Source: Megasphaera paucivorans
Lineage (GTDB): Bacteria; Bacillota; Negativicutes; Veillonellales; Megasphaeraceae
Direction: 5' to 3'
Assembly: GCF_900103535.1 (NCBI RefSeq)
Contig: NZ_FNHQ01000001.1
Coordinates: forward strand, 83,268 to 147,267
Length of the DNA stretch: 64,000 nt
A program made the position numbers and the translations under genes. Within the stretch, counting starts at the first letter, position 1. Every line of letters starts with the position of its first letter. Of this stretch, positions 26,945 to 36,046 are shown one piece after another. The notes under the pieces were generated by a model that was not told the DNA's origin, made no database searches, and saw only the letters and a program-made list of their open reading frames with translations.

Positions 26945-27284
26945 CTCTTTTTACTGCCATCTTGCATTTTTTCATAAAAACCACCATTCCCTCGATACTA
27001 TTTCAATATCTCTCTTCTGGTAATACCAACGATAGAGATATTCATAACCATTTTATATTTTTTCTCATAAATAAACAGCCTATTCAATTTTTCCTATCAT
27101 TCGTATATTGGCTCATACTATAGCATTCCCGCCATATGTATATATTATATTAAATATTTCTAAAAAACGGCACATACAGATACAACTTCCCTGCAATACT
27201 ACTCCCCAAAAAATAACTGCCGAAAACTGTTCTCCATGTGCCGCCACAAACAGATTGTGTCATACTTGTCTCTATAGTATTTCT
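26945..27284. other. Gene-free stretch upstream of the phosphate transporter
   Basis: This is about 340 bp of AT-rich DNA with no supportable gene. It contains an inverted repeat, AATATCTCT/AGAGATATT at 27005-27042, with a smaller nested GGTAATACC. These lie in the presumed 5' region of the transporter gene. No confident promoter or RNA gene was recognised. Confidence 0.5.
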
Positions 27285-27491
27285 TTATTCTTCCTTATCG
27301 CATTTTTCTTTGTTTTTACATAGTACGAGAAACTTTTCTCCATTGATTTTTGAAAAATATTTGCGGGCCTGCATATATTTCGCCAATACATCTTTACAAA
27401 CGTTTTCAACTTCAGTCATACTGTCTGCCTTTTCCACTGCCAGGTAAGATAATCGTTCTATCTCCTTGTCTGTCAATTTAATTTTACTCAT
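27285..27491 (-). CDS. Small uncharacterised protein
   Basis: This 68-residue charged, helical protein is not recognised. The ATG at 27491 has an excellent AAGGAGGGAG site 6 bases upstream, which supports it being real. There is no signal peptide or membrane segment. It lies between smpB and the phosphate transporter, about 145 bp after smpB, on the same strand. Confidence 0.6.
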   Translation of the reverse strand: MSKIKLTDKEIERLSYLAVEKADSMTEVENVCKDVLAKYMQARKYFSKINGEKFLVLCKNKEKCDKEE

Positions 27492-27634
27492 AAATGACTC
27501 CCTCCTTCGATCTGATAAAATATACAAAGTTTACCATTACATCATACGAGGTACCTACCAGGAATTCAACATAAAAGCTTCATATAACCGCATAATTTAC
27601 ACGTTTTTTACATACCGCGCAAACTAACGCAGCA

Positions 27635-28102
27635 TCAGTAATTCCGTTCCTTCAGTTTACGTTCAATGTCGCGTTTAGCTTCTTTCTCTGCCAAGGCTTG
27701 CCGTTTATCATACAGTTTTTTTCCCGTTGCCAGCCCTACCGTCACTTTAACTTTTCCCTTCTTAAAATAAAGGTTAAGCGGAATAAGAGTATATCCTTTT
27801 TCCTTTGTTATTCCCAATAGTTTCATAATTTCATATTTATGAAGAAGGAGCTTACGTGTCCGCAGCGGTTCATGATTAAAGCGGTTTCCCTGCTCGTATG
27901 GACTGATATGCATGCCAACAAGCAATACTTCCCCATTTTCAATACGACAAAAACTATCTTTTAAATTTACCTTTCCTTGACGCAGTGATTTTACTTCTGT
28001 TCCCGTCAATGCAATCCCTGCTTCATATGTATCATGAATAAAATAATCGTGACGAGCCTTTCGATTATCAGTTATATATTTTTGTCCTATGGTTTTCGCC
28101 AC
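27635..28102 (-). CDS. smpB: SsrA-binding protein SmpB
   Basis: This protein of about 155 residues has the SmpB beta-barrel: [36 protein letters not shown], and a C-terminal [20 protein letters not shown] segment with a basic tail that inserts in the ribosome. It carries tmRNA to stalled ribosomes. The GTG at 28102 (AAGG about 8 bases upstream) gives the canonical MAK start and is preferred over a GTG at 28111. The ssrA gene itself is not visible downstream. It follows rnr, in the usual secG-rnr-smpB order. Confidence 0.95.
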   Translation of the reverse strand: MAKTIGQKYITDNRKARHDYFIHDTYEAGIALTGTEVKSLRQGKVNLKDSFCRIENGEVLLVGMHISPYEQGNRFNHEPLRTRKLLLHKYEIMKLLGITKEKGYTLIPLNLYFKKGKVKVTVGLATGKKLYDKRQALAEKEAKRDIERKLKERNY

Positions 28103-28117
28103 AATAGTCACCTTACC

Positions 28118-30436
28118 TTACCTTTTCTTTTTACTATCTTTCTTATTCTTTATTTTTTTGATTTTTTTATTCTTTTTTATTTTCTTCTTTTTCATTATAT
28201 TCTTGCCTTTACGGTTTTTCTTTGCGTCCGTCATCCAATTCCGTTTGTTATCCGTATGACTGCCGCTGCGCTTTTGTCGACTCTTCGTACGATTCATCAT
28301 CATTTGCTGTAAATCTGCCAACGATTCAATCGTACCCGGGACAAAATCGATTTCACATTTTTCCACATTGACTTGTGCCAATGTCACCCGAATAGGATCC
28401 CCTAAATGATATATTTTCCCACCCTGCTGCCCTACCATCGTATACGTGGCTTCATTAAATTCGTACGTATCGTCGGTAAGAAATGAAATGTGAATTAACC
28501 CCTCAATTCCGTTTTCCAAACTGACAAACAATCCAAACGGAGTAATACCGCTTACATGAGCATCGAACGGTTCACCAATAAACGGCACCATATATTCTGC
28601 TTTTTTCAAATCATCTGTTTCTCGTTCCGCTTCTACTGCCACTCGTTCTCTCGTACTGGCCTGGTTTGCCGCCATGGTATGATAGGACAGAGATTGTTCC
28701 GCTTCTTTTTGTATTAATCTTCCCCGTTCCTGGAATTTCCGAATCAATCGATGTACCATTAAATCGGGATAGCGGCGGATTGGTGAAGTGAAATGAGTAT
28801 AACATTCCGATGCCAAGCCAAAATGTCCGCAATTGGCCGTGGAATAGCAAGCTTGCTGCATAGACCGCAAGGTAATCGTTTGTACCACCAATTCTGCGTC
28901 TGTCCCCTTTGCCGCATCAAGTAATTTCTGAAAATCGCGGGGAACGATATCATCTGTTTGCGGTATGGGCAAATCAAAACTGGTAAGGACCGTCCGTAAA
29001 GTTTCTATCCGTTCCTGCTCGGGAACTGCATGAATTCTATAGACAGAAGGATTTTCACTATTTCTCAAATATGCCGCTACTGTCTCATTGGCAATGAGCA
29101 TACTTTCTTCTACCATTTGTTCTGCGATAGATCGTTCTCGTTTTTCCAAACGCAGCGGGTTTCCTTCTGTATCTAATATAATTTTGTATTCCGGAAAATC
29201 AAAATCAATGGCTCCGCGGCGAATCCGCATATCTTTAAGTATTTGTGATAAATCCCGCAAATCCCGAAGCATTGGCATAAACGAACATAAATCATCGGGA
29301 ACAATCCCTTCTGTCAATGCTTTCCGCACTTCCGTATAATTGCAGCGGCGTTTTACCTGAATAACAGCCGGTCCTATATCAGCATGAATAACTTTTCCGT
29401 TTTTATCTATTTCCATGACACACGTCATAGAATACCTATCTTTGCCTGCATTAAGACTGCAAATACCATTCGAGAGAACGGCGGGCAGCATAGGAATGAC
29501 ACGATCTACAAGATAGACACTCGTACCACGGGCATAAGCTTCTTCATCAATAGCCGTTCCCGGCTTTACATAGTGGCTGACATCGGCAATATATACACCC
29601 AGTCTGAAATTCCCATTAGCCAATCGAACAACATCAATGGCATCATCTAAATCTTTTGCATCTTCCCCATCTATGGTAATGAGCTGCCGATCTCTATAAT
29701 CAAATCGTCCCGCTTCCATAGCAACTAACTGATCAATATGTTCCACTTCTTCCCGAACTTCTTTAGGGAAATCAAAAGGCAGACCATGTTTAGCCATAAT
29801 AACCTTGACATCCAGATCCTTATCGCCTGTATATCCTAATATTTCTGTAATTTCGCCTTCCGCTTTTCTGTTCTTGTCCGGCCATGATGTTATCGTTACA
29901 AGGACACGAGCTCCGCTGCGGGCATCTTTGGTTTTGTCAAGAGGTATAAATACATCTTCTCGGATTCGTTCATCATCAGGAGTGACAAACCCAAAGCTTT
30001 TTTGTCTATCATATGTGCCCACGATATTCTTATTAGCCCGTTCTACAACAGTTACAATCTCTCCTTCTTGCTTATGCCTGCCATTGCCATTCTGAATAAC
30101 GCGAACGATGACCTTGTCATTGTTCATTGCAGTGTAACGATTCTGTTCCGCCACATACACATCATCCTGTAAATCTTCACTAATAACAAAACCAAACGAA
30201 CTTGTATAGCCTTTATAAATACCCGTAACTTGAGTTTGCCCTTTATTGGGTAAATAACGACCTTCTTCAACTCTCATGAGCACTCCACTCCTTATCATTT
30301 GATCAAAGGTCTCAAATAAAACAGAAAGCTCTGAACCGGTCACATGTAATATTTCCGCACAATCTTCCACTGTTGCACCTAAAGGTGACTTATCTATACA
30401 TACTTGTATTATATCATGAATACGGTTTAAATTCAT
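28118..30436 (-). CDS. rnr: Ribonuclease R
   Basis: This 772-residue RNB-family 3'-5' exoribonuclease has an N-terminal helix-turn-helix-like region and two cold-shock domains (TGIYKGYTSSFGFV; GTYDRQKSFGFVTPD). The catalytic RNB domain carries ITIDGEDAKDLDDAIDV with the metal-binding aspartates. A C-terminal S1 domain (FDAHVSGITPFGLFVSLENG) follows, then an unusually Lys-rich tail of ~35 residues encoded by very A-rich DNA. RNase R degrades structured RNA and tmRNA-tagged messages, which fits its place next to smpB. Confidence 0.96.
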   Translation of the reverse strand: MNLNRIHDIIQVCIDKSPLGATVEDCAEILHVTGSELSVLFETFDQMIRSGVLMRVEEGRYLPNKGQTQVTGIYKGYTSSFGFVISEDLQDDVYVAEQNRYTAMNNDKVIVRVIQNGNGRHKQEGEIVTVVERANKNIVGTYDRQKSFGFVTPDDERIREDVFIPLDKTKDARSGARVLVTITSWPDKNRKAEGEITEILGYTGDKDLDVKVIMAKHGLPFDFPKEVREEVEHIDQLVAMEAGRFDYRDRQLITIDGEDAKDLDDAIDVVRLANGNFRLGVYIADVSHYVKPGTAIDEEAYARGTSVYLVDRVIPMLPAVLSNGICSLNAGKDRYSMTCVMEIDKNGKVIHADIGPAVIQVKRRCNYTEVRKALTEGIVPDDLCSFMPMLRDLRDLSQILKDMRIRRGAIDFDFPEYKIILDTEGNPLRLEKRERSIAEQMVEESMLIANETVAAYLRNSENPSVYRIHAVPEQERIETLRTVLTSFDLPIPQTDDIVPRDFQKLLDAAKGTDAELVVQTITLRSMQQACYSTANCGHFGLASECYTHFTSPIRRYPDLMVHRLIRKFQERGRLIQKEAEQSLSYHTMAANQASTRERVAVEAERETDDLKKAEYMVPFIGEPFDAHVSGITPFGLFVSLENGIEGLIHISFLTDDTYEFNEATYTMVGQQGGKIYHLGDPIRVTLAQVNVEKCEIDFVPGTIESLADLQQMMMNRTKSRQKRSGSHTDNKRNWMTDAKKNRKGKNIMKKKKIKKNKKIKKIKNKKDSKKKR

Positions 30437-30454
30437 ATATACCTCATACTCAAC

Positions 30455-30487
30455 AAAAAAAACAATCCGCAGGCAGCTTGCTGCCTG
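30455..30487 (-). terminator. Second terminator hairpin after secG
   Basis: CAGGCAGC/GCTGCCTG is followed by a short spacer and a run of T on the minus strand. It is the second of two tandem hairpins ahead of rnr. Confidence 0.7.
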
Positions 30488-30492
30488 TTTAT

Positions 30493-30520
30493 AAAAAAAA
30501 CCTGCGGCAATTGCCGCAGG
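30493..30520 (-). terminator. First terminator hairpin after secG
   Basis: A perfect CCTGCGGCAATTGCCGCAGG palindrome is followed on the minus strand by eight T. With the second hairpin it should stop most transcripts before rnr. Confidence 0.88.
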
Positions 30521-30530
30521 CTGTTAGCCA

Positions 30531-30767
30531 TCAATATGTATTCATCAATCTGCCCAAAATCAATGTTAAGACAGCAAATAAAATCGATAATATGATGGTC
30601 AATTTTGATAAAAAAGCATCCATACCACGTGCTCTGCTTCCGAACAAATCTTCCGCTCCGCCGCCGAATCCTGCTCCCATTCCCTGAGTTTTACTCTTTT
30701 GAGCAACGACGACTCCAATCAGAACCAATGATAAGATGACTACTAAAATTTCCAATACGGTAATCAC
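30531..30767 (-). CDS. secG: SecG preprotein translocase subunit
   Basis: This protein of about 78 residues has two membrane helices separated by a Gly-rich loop (KTQGMGAGFGGGAEDLFGSR), the SecG pattern. It is the accessory subunit of the SecYEG channel. The GTG at 30767 has AGGAGG 6 bases upstream and gives a hydrophobic start directly; the longer in-frame reading adds an unlikely Arg-rich leader. It lies upstream of rnr-smpB but is separated by tandem terminators. Confidence 0.92.
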   Translation of the reverse strand: MITVLEILVVILSLVLIGVVVAQKSKTQGMGAGFGGGAEDLFGSRARGMDAFLSKLTIILSILFAVLTLILGRLMNTY

Positions 30768-30814
30768 GCTAATCCTCCTCACACACAATCACACTTAACG
30801 ATATTATTGTACAC

Positions 30815-31510
30815 TCATTTTTCGTTTCTATCAATAGGCTGTCCCGTTTTATTTTCATCATTGCGAGATTCCAAATATCGCTCCAATTTACGCTTGACCC
30901 GCTGCAGTGCATTATCAATAGATTTAACATGGCGGTGCAAATCACGGGACATTTCATTATACGACTTACCATCTAAATATGCATTAAGAACCTGCCATTC
31001 CAAATCACTGAGGATTTCATTCATTTTCAGCTCAATATCAGCAAATTCTTCTTTGCTGATGACCAGTTCCTCCGGATCAGTTATTTTGATTCCGGCAATA
31101 ACATCCATCAGCGTACGATCTGATTCCTCCGCATAAATAGGTTTATTAAGAGATACATACGAGTTAAGCGGAATATGTTTTTGCCGCGTTGCCGTTTTAA
31201 TAGCTGTAATAATCTGCCGTGTCACACATAATTCAGCAAACGCCCGGAATGAAGATAACTTATCGCCGCGGAAATCACGAGTAGCCTTATATAGCCCAAT
31301 CATGCCTTCCTGTATAATATCCTCTTTATCAGCTCCTATGAGAAAATAGGTCCGAGCTTTAGCTTTAACAAAATTACGATATTTATTAACAATATAATCC
31401 ACAGCTTCCGTATCTTGTTTTTGCTGTGCGCAGCAAACAATTTCTTCATCTGTCATATCACTGAATCTGTTGCGTATATTTTGCTGTTCTGTATTTGCAT
31501 TTATATGCAT
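30815..31510 (-). CDS. sigH: RNA polymerase sigma factor SigH (Spo0H-like)
   Basis: This sigma-70 family protein has about 231 residues. Region 2 includes FVKAKARTYFLIGADKEDIIQEGMIGLYKA, with the polymerase-binding signature, and region 4 is DLEWQVLNAYLDGKSYNEMSRDL...IDNALQRVKRK. Closest in length and pattern to SigH, it controls early sporulation and competence in Bacillus, but its regulon in non-sporulating relatives is unclear. The ATG at 31510 has GGAGAGTG 8 bases upstream. Position 21 bp or so after yacP matches Bacillus gene order. Confidence 0.9.
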   Translation of the reverse strand: MHINANTEQQNIRNRFSDMTDEEIVCCAQQKQDTEAVDYIVNKYRNFVKAKARTYFLIGADKEDIIQEGMIGLYKATRDFRGDKLSSFRAFAELCVTRQIITAIKTATRQKHIPLNSYVSLNKPIYAEESDRTLMDVIAGIKITDPEELVISKEEFADIELKMNEILSDLEWQVLNAYLDGKSYNEMSRDLHRHVKSIDNALQRVKRKLERYLESRNDENKTGQPIDRNEK

Positions 31511-31549
31511 TGCCTCATCACTCTCCATATATCTGGTATATGACAGATA

Positions 31550-32068
31550 TTATTTTTTTCGGCGAATCCGCTCTAACTTTTCAAGAACATCTTCTTTTAC
31601 ATGACCTCGCATTTCATTGCGTACTCCGGTTAATACATTATGACTATCGTAATGATAATGCTCTTTTTTTACCAGTGCCACATCTTCTTCCAATTCTCGT
31701 GCCGGTATTCTAAAGGCACCGGCTCCCAATATCTGATTTTGTTCCGGTCCATCAGACGTTGCCACATAAATAATTCTCCGTTCACTGCGATGCTCATAAA
31801 CCATTTTTTCGATACAGCTATCGGCCGTTTCTTCTTTATCCGTAAACAAAACGAGACAATCAGTACCAACCGTCTGGCTTTTAACGCTTTCTTCCGTATA
31901 CATGGCATCAAATACCAGCACCACTTTAAATCCCTTAGTCTTGCCGTAATCGGCTGCAATATCGATCAAACGTTCACGGGCATGTTCCAAGGATTTTTCA
32001 GCAAGTCCTTTCAGGAATTTCCATGAAAATATGACATTATATCCATCTATAATCAGTAACGGTTGCAT
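31550..32068 (-). CDS. yacP: NYN-domain endoribonuclease YacP/Rae1
   Basis: This 172-residue PIN-like NYN protein starts LLIIDGYNVIFSW, with the first acidic ligand, then VLVFDAM and IIYVATSDGPEQNQILGAGA. Bacillus Rae1 (YacP) cleaves certain mRNAs in the ribosomal A site. The start overlaps the rlmB stop by one base, so translation is coupled. Confidence 0.88.
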   Translation of the reverse strand: MQPLLIIDGYNVIFSWKFLKGLAEKSLEHARERLIDIAADYGKTKGFKVVLVFDAMYTEESVKSQTVGTDCLVLFTDKEETADSCIEKMVYEHRSERRIIYVATSDGPEQNQILGAGAFRIPARELEEDVALVKKEHYHYDSHNVLTGVRNEMRGHVKEDVLEKLERIRRKK

Positions 32069-32814
32069 TATTTCATCTCCTGCCGCTGCCGTACCACTTC
32101 ATACATGAGAAGCGCAGCTGCAACAGAAGCATTGAGCGAGTTTATCTGGCCAAACATAGGGATCTGCACGAGAACATCACACTTTTCTTTGACCAGACGG
32201 GATATTCCTTTGCCTTCACTGCCGATAACAAGTACGACCGGTTCTGTTAAAGAGCTGTGAAAATAATCAGTTTCCCCCATCATATCTGCCCCGATAACCC
32301 AAAAGCCGCGTTTTTTTAAAGACTGTAAGGTTTGTACAATGTTGCCAATCTGTACAATAGGTATATATTCAATTGCCCCTGCTGAAGTTTTTCCCACCGT
32401 CTCATTAATAGGTGCACTATGCCTTTTCGGTATAAGCACAGCATCCACACCAGCACACTCGGCGGTACGTATAATAGCCCCTAAATTATGAACATCTTCC
32501 ACTCCATCTGTAAGTACAAGAAAAGGTACCTTCTCCCTTTCTGACACAGCTGCCAAAACATCCGTCAAATCGGAAAAATTAACGGCAGCAGCAAAAGCAA
32601 CCACTCCTTGATGACGATTCCCCGGAACTAACTGATTAAGAACCTTAGCAGGAACATTTTCCACTACTATTTTTTTGTCTCTGGCCATTTCCTTAATATG
32701 TTGTAAAGATGTTGACTCATTGCCTGCCGCCATATATATTTTTGTTATGGATCGTCCTGCCTTCAACGCCTCTGTCACACTATTGCGGCCAATAATCATG
32801 CCTTCGTCACTCAC
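32068..32814 (-). CDS. rlmB: 23S rRNA (guanosine-2251-2'-O)-methyltransferase RlmB
   Basis: This 248-residue SPOUT methyltransferase has an N-terminal substrate-binding domain (IIGRNSVTEALKAG). The catalytic domain follows with DGVEDVHNLGAIIRTAECAGVDAVL, the trefoil-knot motif VLVIGSEGKGISRLV and the SLNASVAAALLMYE end. The GTG start uses an AAGGAG site overlapping the end of mrnC. It belongs to the cysS operon. Confidence 0.94.
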   Translation of the reverse strand: MSDEGMIIGRNSVTEALKAGRSITKIYMAAGNESTSLQHIKEMARDKKIVVENVPAKVLNQLVPGNRHQGVVAFAAAVNFSDLTDVLAAVSEREKVPFLVLTDGVEDVHNLGAIIRTAECAGVDAVLIPKRHSAPINETVGKTSAGAIEYIPIVQIGNIVQTLQSLKKRGFWVIGADMMGETDYFHSSLTEPVVLVIGSEGKGISRLVKEKCDVLVQIPMFGQINSLNASVAAALLMYEVVRQRQEMK

Positions 32815-32817
32815 TTT

Positions 32818-33312
32818 TTACTCCTTCATTCCATGCACAATCCGGCAATATTCCTTCGTATATGCATAAACCTGTAACATAACATTATCTAATTTTTTTT
32901 GCTGCCTCGATAACACTAAATAGCCCACAAGCGCTTCCAAAGCAGTGCTATCATGGTATTCAGCAACCGTGGCACTTTTAGGCACCTGTGAATAGGCATT
33001 GCGCGCGCGATGGCAAATAGCTTTTTCCATTTCGTCGAGTGTTTCCTTTAGCTTGCGATATACATACGCCTGCGCTTTGGCAGAAACAAACTCAGCTGCC
33101 AGCAAATGTAATACTTGTACATTGGGGATTCCCGTATCTACTAAACGCTGCCGCATATGAAGAGCATAATATGCATCTCCCACGAAAGCCAGGGAAATAG
33201 GATCCATCATAGTAATATCCTGTTGAGGAACATCTAATGTAGTTCCTTCTGCAAATGCCATATATGCTTTATGTTTTAAGGCTTGTATTTGTTTAAATTT
33301 CACTTCTTCCAA
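32818..33312 (-). CDS. mrnC: Mini-ribonuclease III
   Basis: This 164-residue protein is an RNase III catalytic domain without a dsRNA-binding domain. SLAFVGDAYYALHMRQRL carries the acidic metal ligand, and STALEALVGYLVLS is the second active-site helix. It trims 23S rRNA ends in Bacillus. The TTG start overlaps the end of cysS. Its place between cysS and rlmB is the standard one. Confidence 0.93.
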   Translation of the reverse strand: MEEVKFKQIQALKHKAYMAFAEGTTLDVPQQDITMMDPISLAFVGDAYYALHMRQRLVDTGIPNVQVLHLLAAEFVSAKAQAYVYRKLKETLDEMEKAICHRARNAYSQVPKSATVAEYHDSTALEALVGYLVLSRQQKKLDNVMLQVYAYTKEYCRIVHGMKE

Positions 33313-34745
33313 CGCGCTCCCTGCGGTGAATCTTCAATCGTAATGTCTAATTTAGTTAATTCCTCGCGAATCATATCGGCAATAGCATATTGCTTCTGGC
33401 TCCGGCATTCCTGCCGTATTTTCAAAATAACTTCCATAAGATTTTCATAATCTTTAGAACTCGCATCGGTCTTTATTTTTTCCCAGCGTTCTTCTAAAAT
33501 CCCCAAAACATCTGTCATCGTATGGAAAATCCGCTTTACCTCTGCCATAACCGAAGGATCGACAGGAACACCTGCATTAACAACTGCATCTTTATAAATA
33601 TTGATTTTCTTAGCTAATTCAAACATAGCCGCACTAGCCAGAGCTGTATTAAAATCATCGCTCATTGCTTCTTCAAAATCTTCTTCCACTTTCTGCGCAT
33701 CACACAAAAGTTGCTTGGATTCGTCTGATCCAGCACCTCCCGGCTGATCTAAAAGAAACATAACATTATCAATTCCTGTACCTAACCGTTCTAAACTGCG
33801 AGTTGTTTCTTCAAGCCGTTCATCACTAAAATCAAGCGGACTGCGATAATGTGTGGAAATAAGGAAAAACCGCAAAGCATCCGGACTATATAGTGCCAAA
33901 ATGTCTTTAACAAGGAAAAAGTTATTAAGGGATTTACTCATTTTTTCCTGATTAATAGTAATAAATCCATTATGAAGCCAATATTTAACCATAGGAGACT
34001 TACCAGTATACGCTTCAGACTGTGCAATTTCATTTTCATGATGCGGGAATATAAGATCACTGCCGCCGCCATGAAAATCAAATGTATCTCCCAGATATTT
34101 ATTGCTCATGGTTGAGCATTCGATATGCCATCCAGGCCGTCCTAGTCCCCAGGGGCTTTCCCACGAAGGTTCTCCCGGTTTTGCTCCCTTCCAAAGTGCA
34201 AAATCCATCGGATTATGTTTGCGGTCATCGACTTCAATCCGGGCACCGGCCATCATGTCATCAAGCGAACGTCCGCTCAGCTTGCCGTACCCCGGAAAAC
34301 TTTCCACACTGTAATACACATCATGATCTAATACATACGCAAATCCTTTTTCCACCAGAACTTCCACCATATGAATGATATCCGGAATGTGTGTCGAAAC
34401 ACGAGGATATATATCAGCACGACGGACATGTAAAGTATCCATCACTTCAAAATAAGATGCAATATAACGATTAGCAATAGTATCCCAGGAAACATGTTCC
34501 CCATTAGAGGCATTGATAATTTTATCATCAACATCCGTAAAATTTTGTATTAATTCTACTTCGTAGCCAATATGCTGTAAGTAGCGGCGAATGACATCCC
34601 ATGTAACAAAAGGACGGGCATTGCCGATATGTGTATGATTATAGGGTGTTATACCGCAGACATACATTCTTATCTGACCCGGGGTAACGGGAATAAATAC
34701 TTCTTTTTGTTTCGTGAGGTCATTATAAACTTTAATTTCTCTCAT
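33300..34745 (-). CDS. cysS: Cysteinyl-tRNA synthetase
   Basis: This 481-residue class I synthetase has MYVCGITPYNHTHIGNAR with the HIGH-type site and the zinc-binding cysteine. GWHIECSTM and HHENEIAQSEA supply further zinc ligands, and KMSKSLNNF is the KMSKS loop. The upstream T-box leader ties expression to uncharged tRNA-Cys. It heads a likely operon with mrnC, rlmB, yacP and sigH. Confidence 0.97.
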   Translation of the reverse strand: MREIKVYNDLTKQKEVFIPVTPGQIRMYVCGITPYNHTHIGNARPFVTWDVIRRYLQHIGYEVELIQNFTDVDDKIINASNGEHVSWDTIANRYIASYFEVMDTLHVRRADIYPRVSTHIPDIIHMVEVLVEKGFAYVLDHDVYYSVESFPGYGKLSGRSLDDMMAGARIEVDDRKHNPMDFALWKGAKPGEPSWESPWGLGRPGWHIECSTMSNKYLGDTFDFHGGGSDLIFPHHENEIAQSEAYTGKSPMVKYWLHNGFITINQEKMSKSLNNFFLVKDILALYSPDALRFFLISTHYRSPLDFSDERLEETTRSLERLGTGIDNVMFLLDQPGGAGSDESKQLLCDAQKVEEDFEEAMSDDFNTALASAAMFELAKKINIYKDAVVNAGVPVDPSVMAEVKRIFHTMTDVLGILEERWEKIKTDASSKDYENLMEVILKIRQECRSQKQYAIADMIREELTKLDITIEDSPQGARWKK

Positions 34746-34773
34746 CTAATATTCCTCCTTAGCATTATAACGC

Positions 34774-34807
34774 AAAAAGGCCACCATCCCTGACAGAGAC
34801 GGTGGCC
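34774..34807 (-). terminator. Regulated terminator of the cysS T-box
   Basis: GGCCACC...GGTGGCC is followed by TTTTT on the minus strand, directly downstream of the T-box core. Pairing of the T-box sequence with its left arm would give the antiterminator. Confidence 0.85.
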
Positions 34808-35024
34808 CGTGGTTCCACTCTGTTTTATTGCAGCTTCGCCGCAATCTTGATCGCACATAACGGGTGCCACCGAACCGGCTTACTGACTTCACCCGGTCTA
34901 CTCGCAAAGGCAACTCCGCAACTCCGCAATCTAATCAGGTTTTCAGCCAAGGCCCGACTTCTCTGTAAGTGCTCGTTTGCAGATAATTTTGGTCATCATA
35001 TTTAATAAAATTATTCTATGTGTA
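34774..35024 (-). promoter_or_regulatory. T-box leader of cysS
   Basis: About 250 nt of structured leader ends in the T-box core GAGTGGAACCACGG (around 34807-34821) and a terminator. A stem I-like region with AGAAGTCGGGCC lies near the 5' end, and TGC triplets in the specifier-loop area fit cysteine. The class senses uncharged tRNA and lets transcription continue under starvation. The start is set from the promoter and is approximate. Confidence 0.9.
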
Positions 35025-35030
35025 TCATAT

Positions 35031-35059
35031 ATCATATCGAAATAATTCATTCCTGTCAA
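35031..35059 (-). promoter_or_regulatory. Promoter of the T-box-cysS operon
   Basis: A perfect TTGACA (35054-35059) and TATGAT (35031-35036) are separated by 17 bp, directly upstream of the leader. Confidence 0.75.
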
Positions 35060-35062
35060 GCA

Positions 35063-36004
35063 TTAAAAATTAGTCAAATACGCTACCAATGGTAATGTTG
35101 CCAAACAAGACACCGTTGTAATCATGATCGCACCCAACGCACATTCTTCATCCGACTGATTCACGCGGGCAAACATGGCGACCGCAGCCATACTAGGCAT
35201 CCCCGTAAGAATAGTTATAAATACGGCAATCTCTTTTGAAACATGGAAGTATTCCAATATATAATAAAAGAGCACCGGAATGGCGATCATCTTGATAAGC
35301 ACAATAGCATAATACTCGATTTTTGTAATAAACCGCTTAACATCATATAAACAAAAACTTCCGCCAATATAAATTAATGACAGCGGCGTCGTTGCATCTC
35401 CTACAGCAGTGAGCGCTTGATTTATAGTTAAGGGTAATTTCCACTCCATGTAAGTACATAGTATCGCCAAAAAAATTGCCAGCATTGCCGGATTCAAAAG
35501 GTTTTTCATATTTTCCTTTACCGAATTATGGACTACCTTTTCTTTAGGCAGCGTCAAATAAAATCCGATGCTCCATAACATAATCTGATCAATGATGCTA
35601 AACAGCGCCATGTATAACATACCACGTTCCGGCAACATTCCCAGAAGCAGGGGAATACCAATAAATCCAACGTTTCCAAACATAGTCGCCGCCCAAAAAA
35701 CCCGTCCGTAATTGCCTTTGAGAGAAAACACGCGGGTCAACACCCAGCCTGATACAAAAAGAATTGCGTACATGGCCAAGGTTGTCACGATGACTTCGCC
35801 CCCGCAAGACAACATATCTTCCCGGGTTGCTCCATTTATAACTTTTGTAAAAATCATGATTGGCAAAATAAGCCGCATAATCAGTTTTGATAAATTGCTT
35901 AAGTAATTTTCATCCAACGCATTAGTCTTTATACCGATAATGCCAACAAAAATTAAAACAGCAAAAATTTCCAGCTGATGCAGTAGAAGATCAACGGAAC
36001 CCAT
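35063..36004 (-). CDS. AEC-family (auxin efflux carrier type) transporter
   Basis: This 313-residue protein has about ten membrane helices arranged as two five-helix halves. The first half holds a conserved NLSKLIMRLILPIMIF-type segment; GNVGFIGIPL and LTGMPSMAAVAMFA are family motifs in the middle and near the end. Bacterial members export or exchange malate, amino acids or related organic acids. No specific substrate can be given. It is the gene nearest to cysS in the metabolic island and has a GAGAGGAG site. Confidence 0.82.
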   Translation of the reverse strand: MGSVDLLLHQLEIFAVLIFVGIIGIKTNALDENYLSNLSKLIMRLILPIMIFTKVINGATREDMLSCGGEVIVTTLAMYAILFVSGWVLTRVFSLKGNYGRVFWAATMFGNVGFIGIPLLLGMLPERGMLYMALFSIIDQIMLWSIGFYLTLPKEKVVHNSVKENMKNLLNPAMLAIFLAILCTYMEWKLPLTINQALTAVGDATTPLSLIYIGGSFCLYDVKRFITKIEYYAIVLIKMIAIPVLFYYILEYFHVSKEIAVFITILTGMPSMAAVAMFARVNQSDEECALGAIMITTVSCLATLPLVAYLTNF

Positions 36005-36046
36005 GTATAACTCCTCTCTATCTATACAATTCTTCTCATCAAATAA

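Noticed and set aside
27492..27634. Possible tmRNA gene downstream of smpB
   Set aside because: No tRNA-like ends, T arm or tag-coding sequence could be found there.
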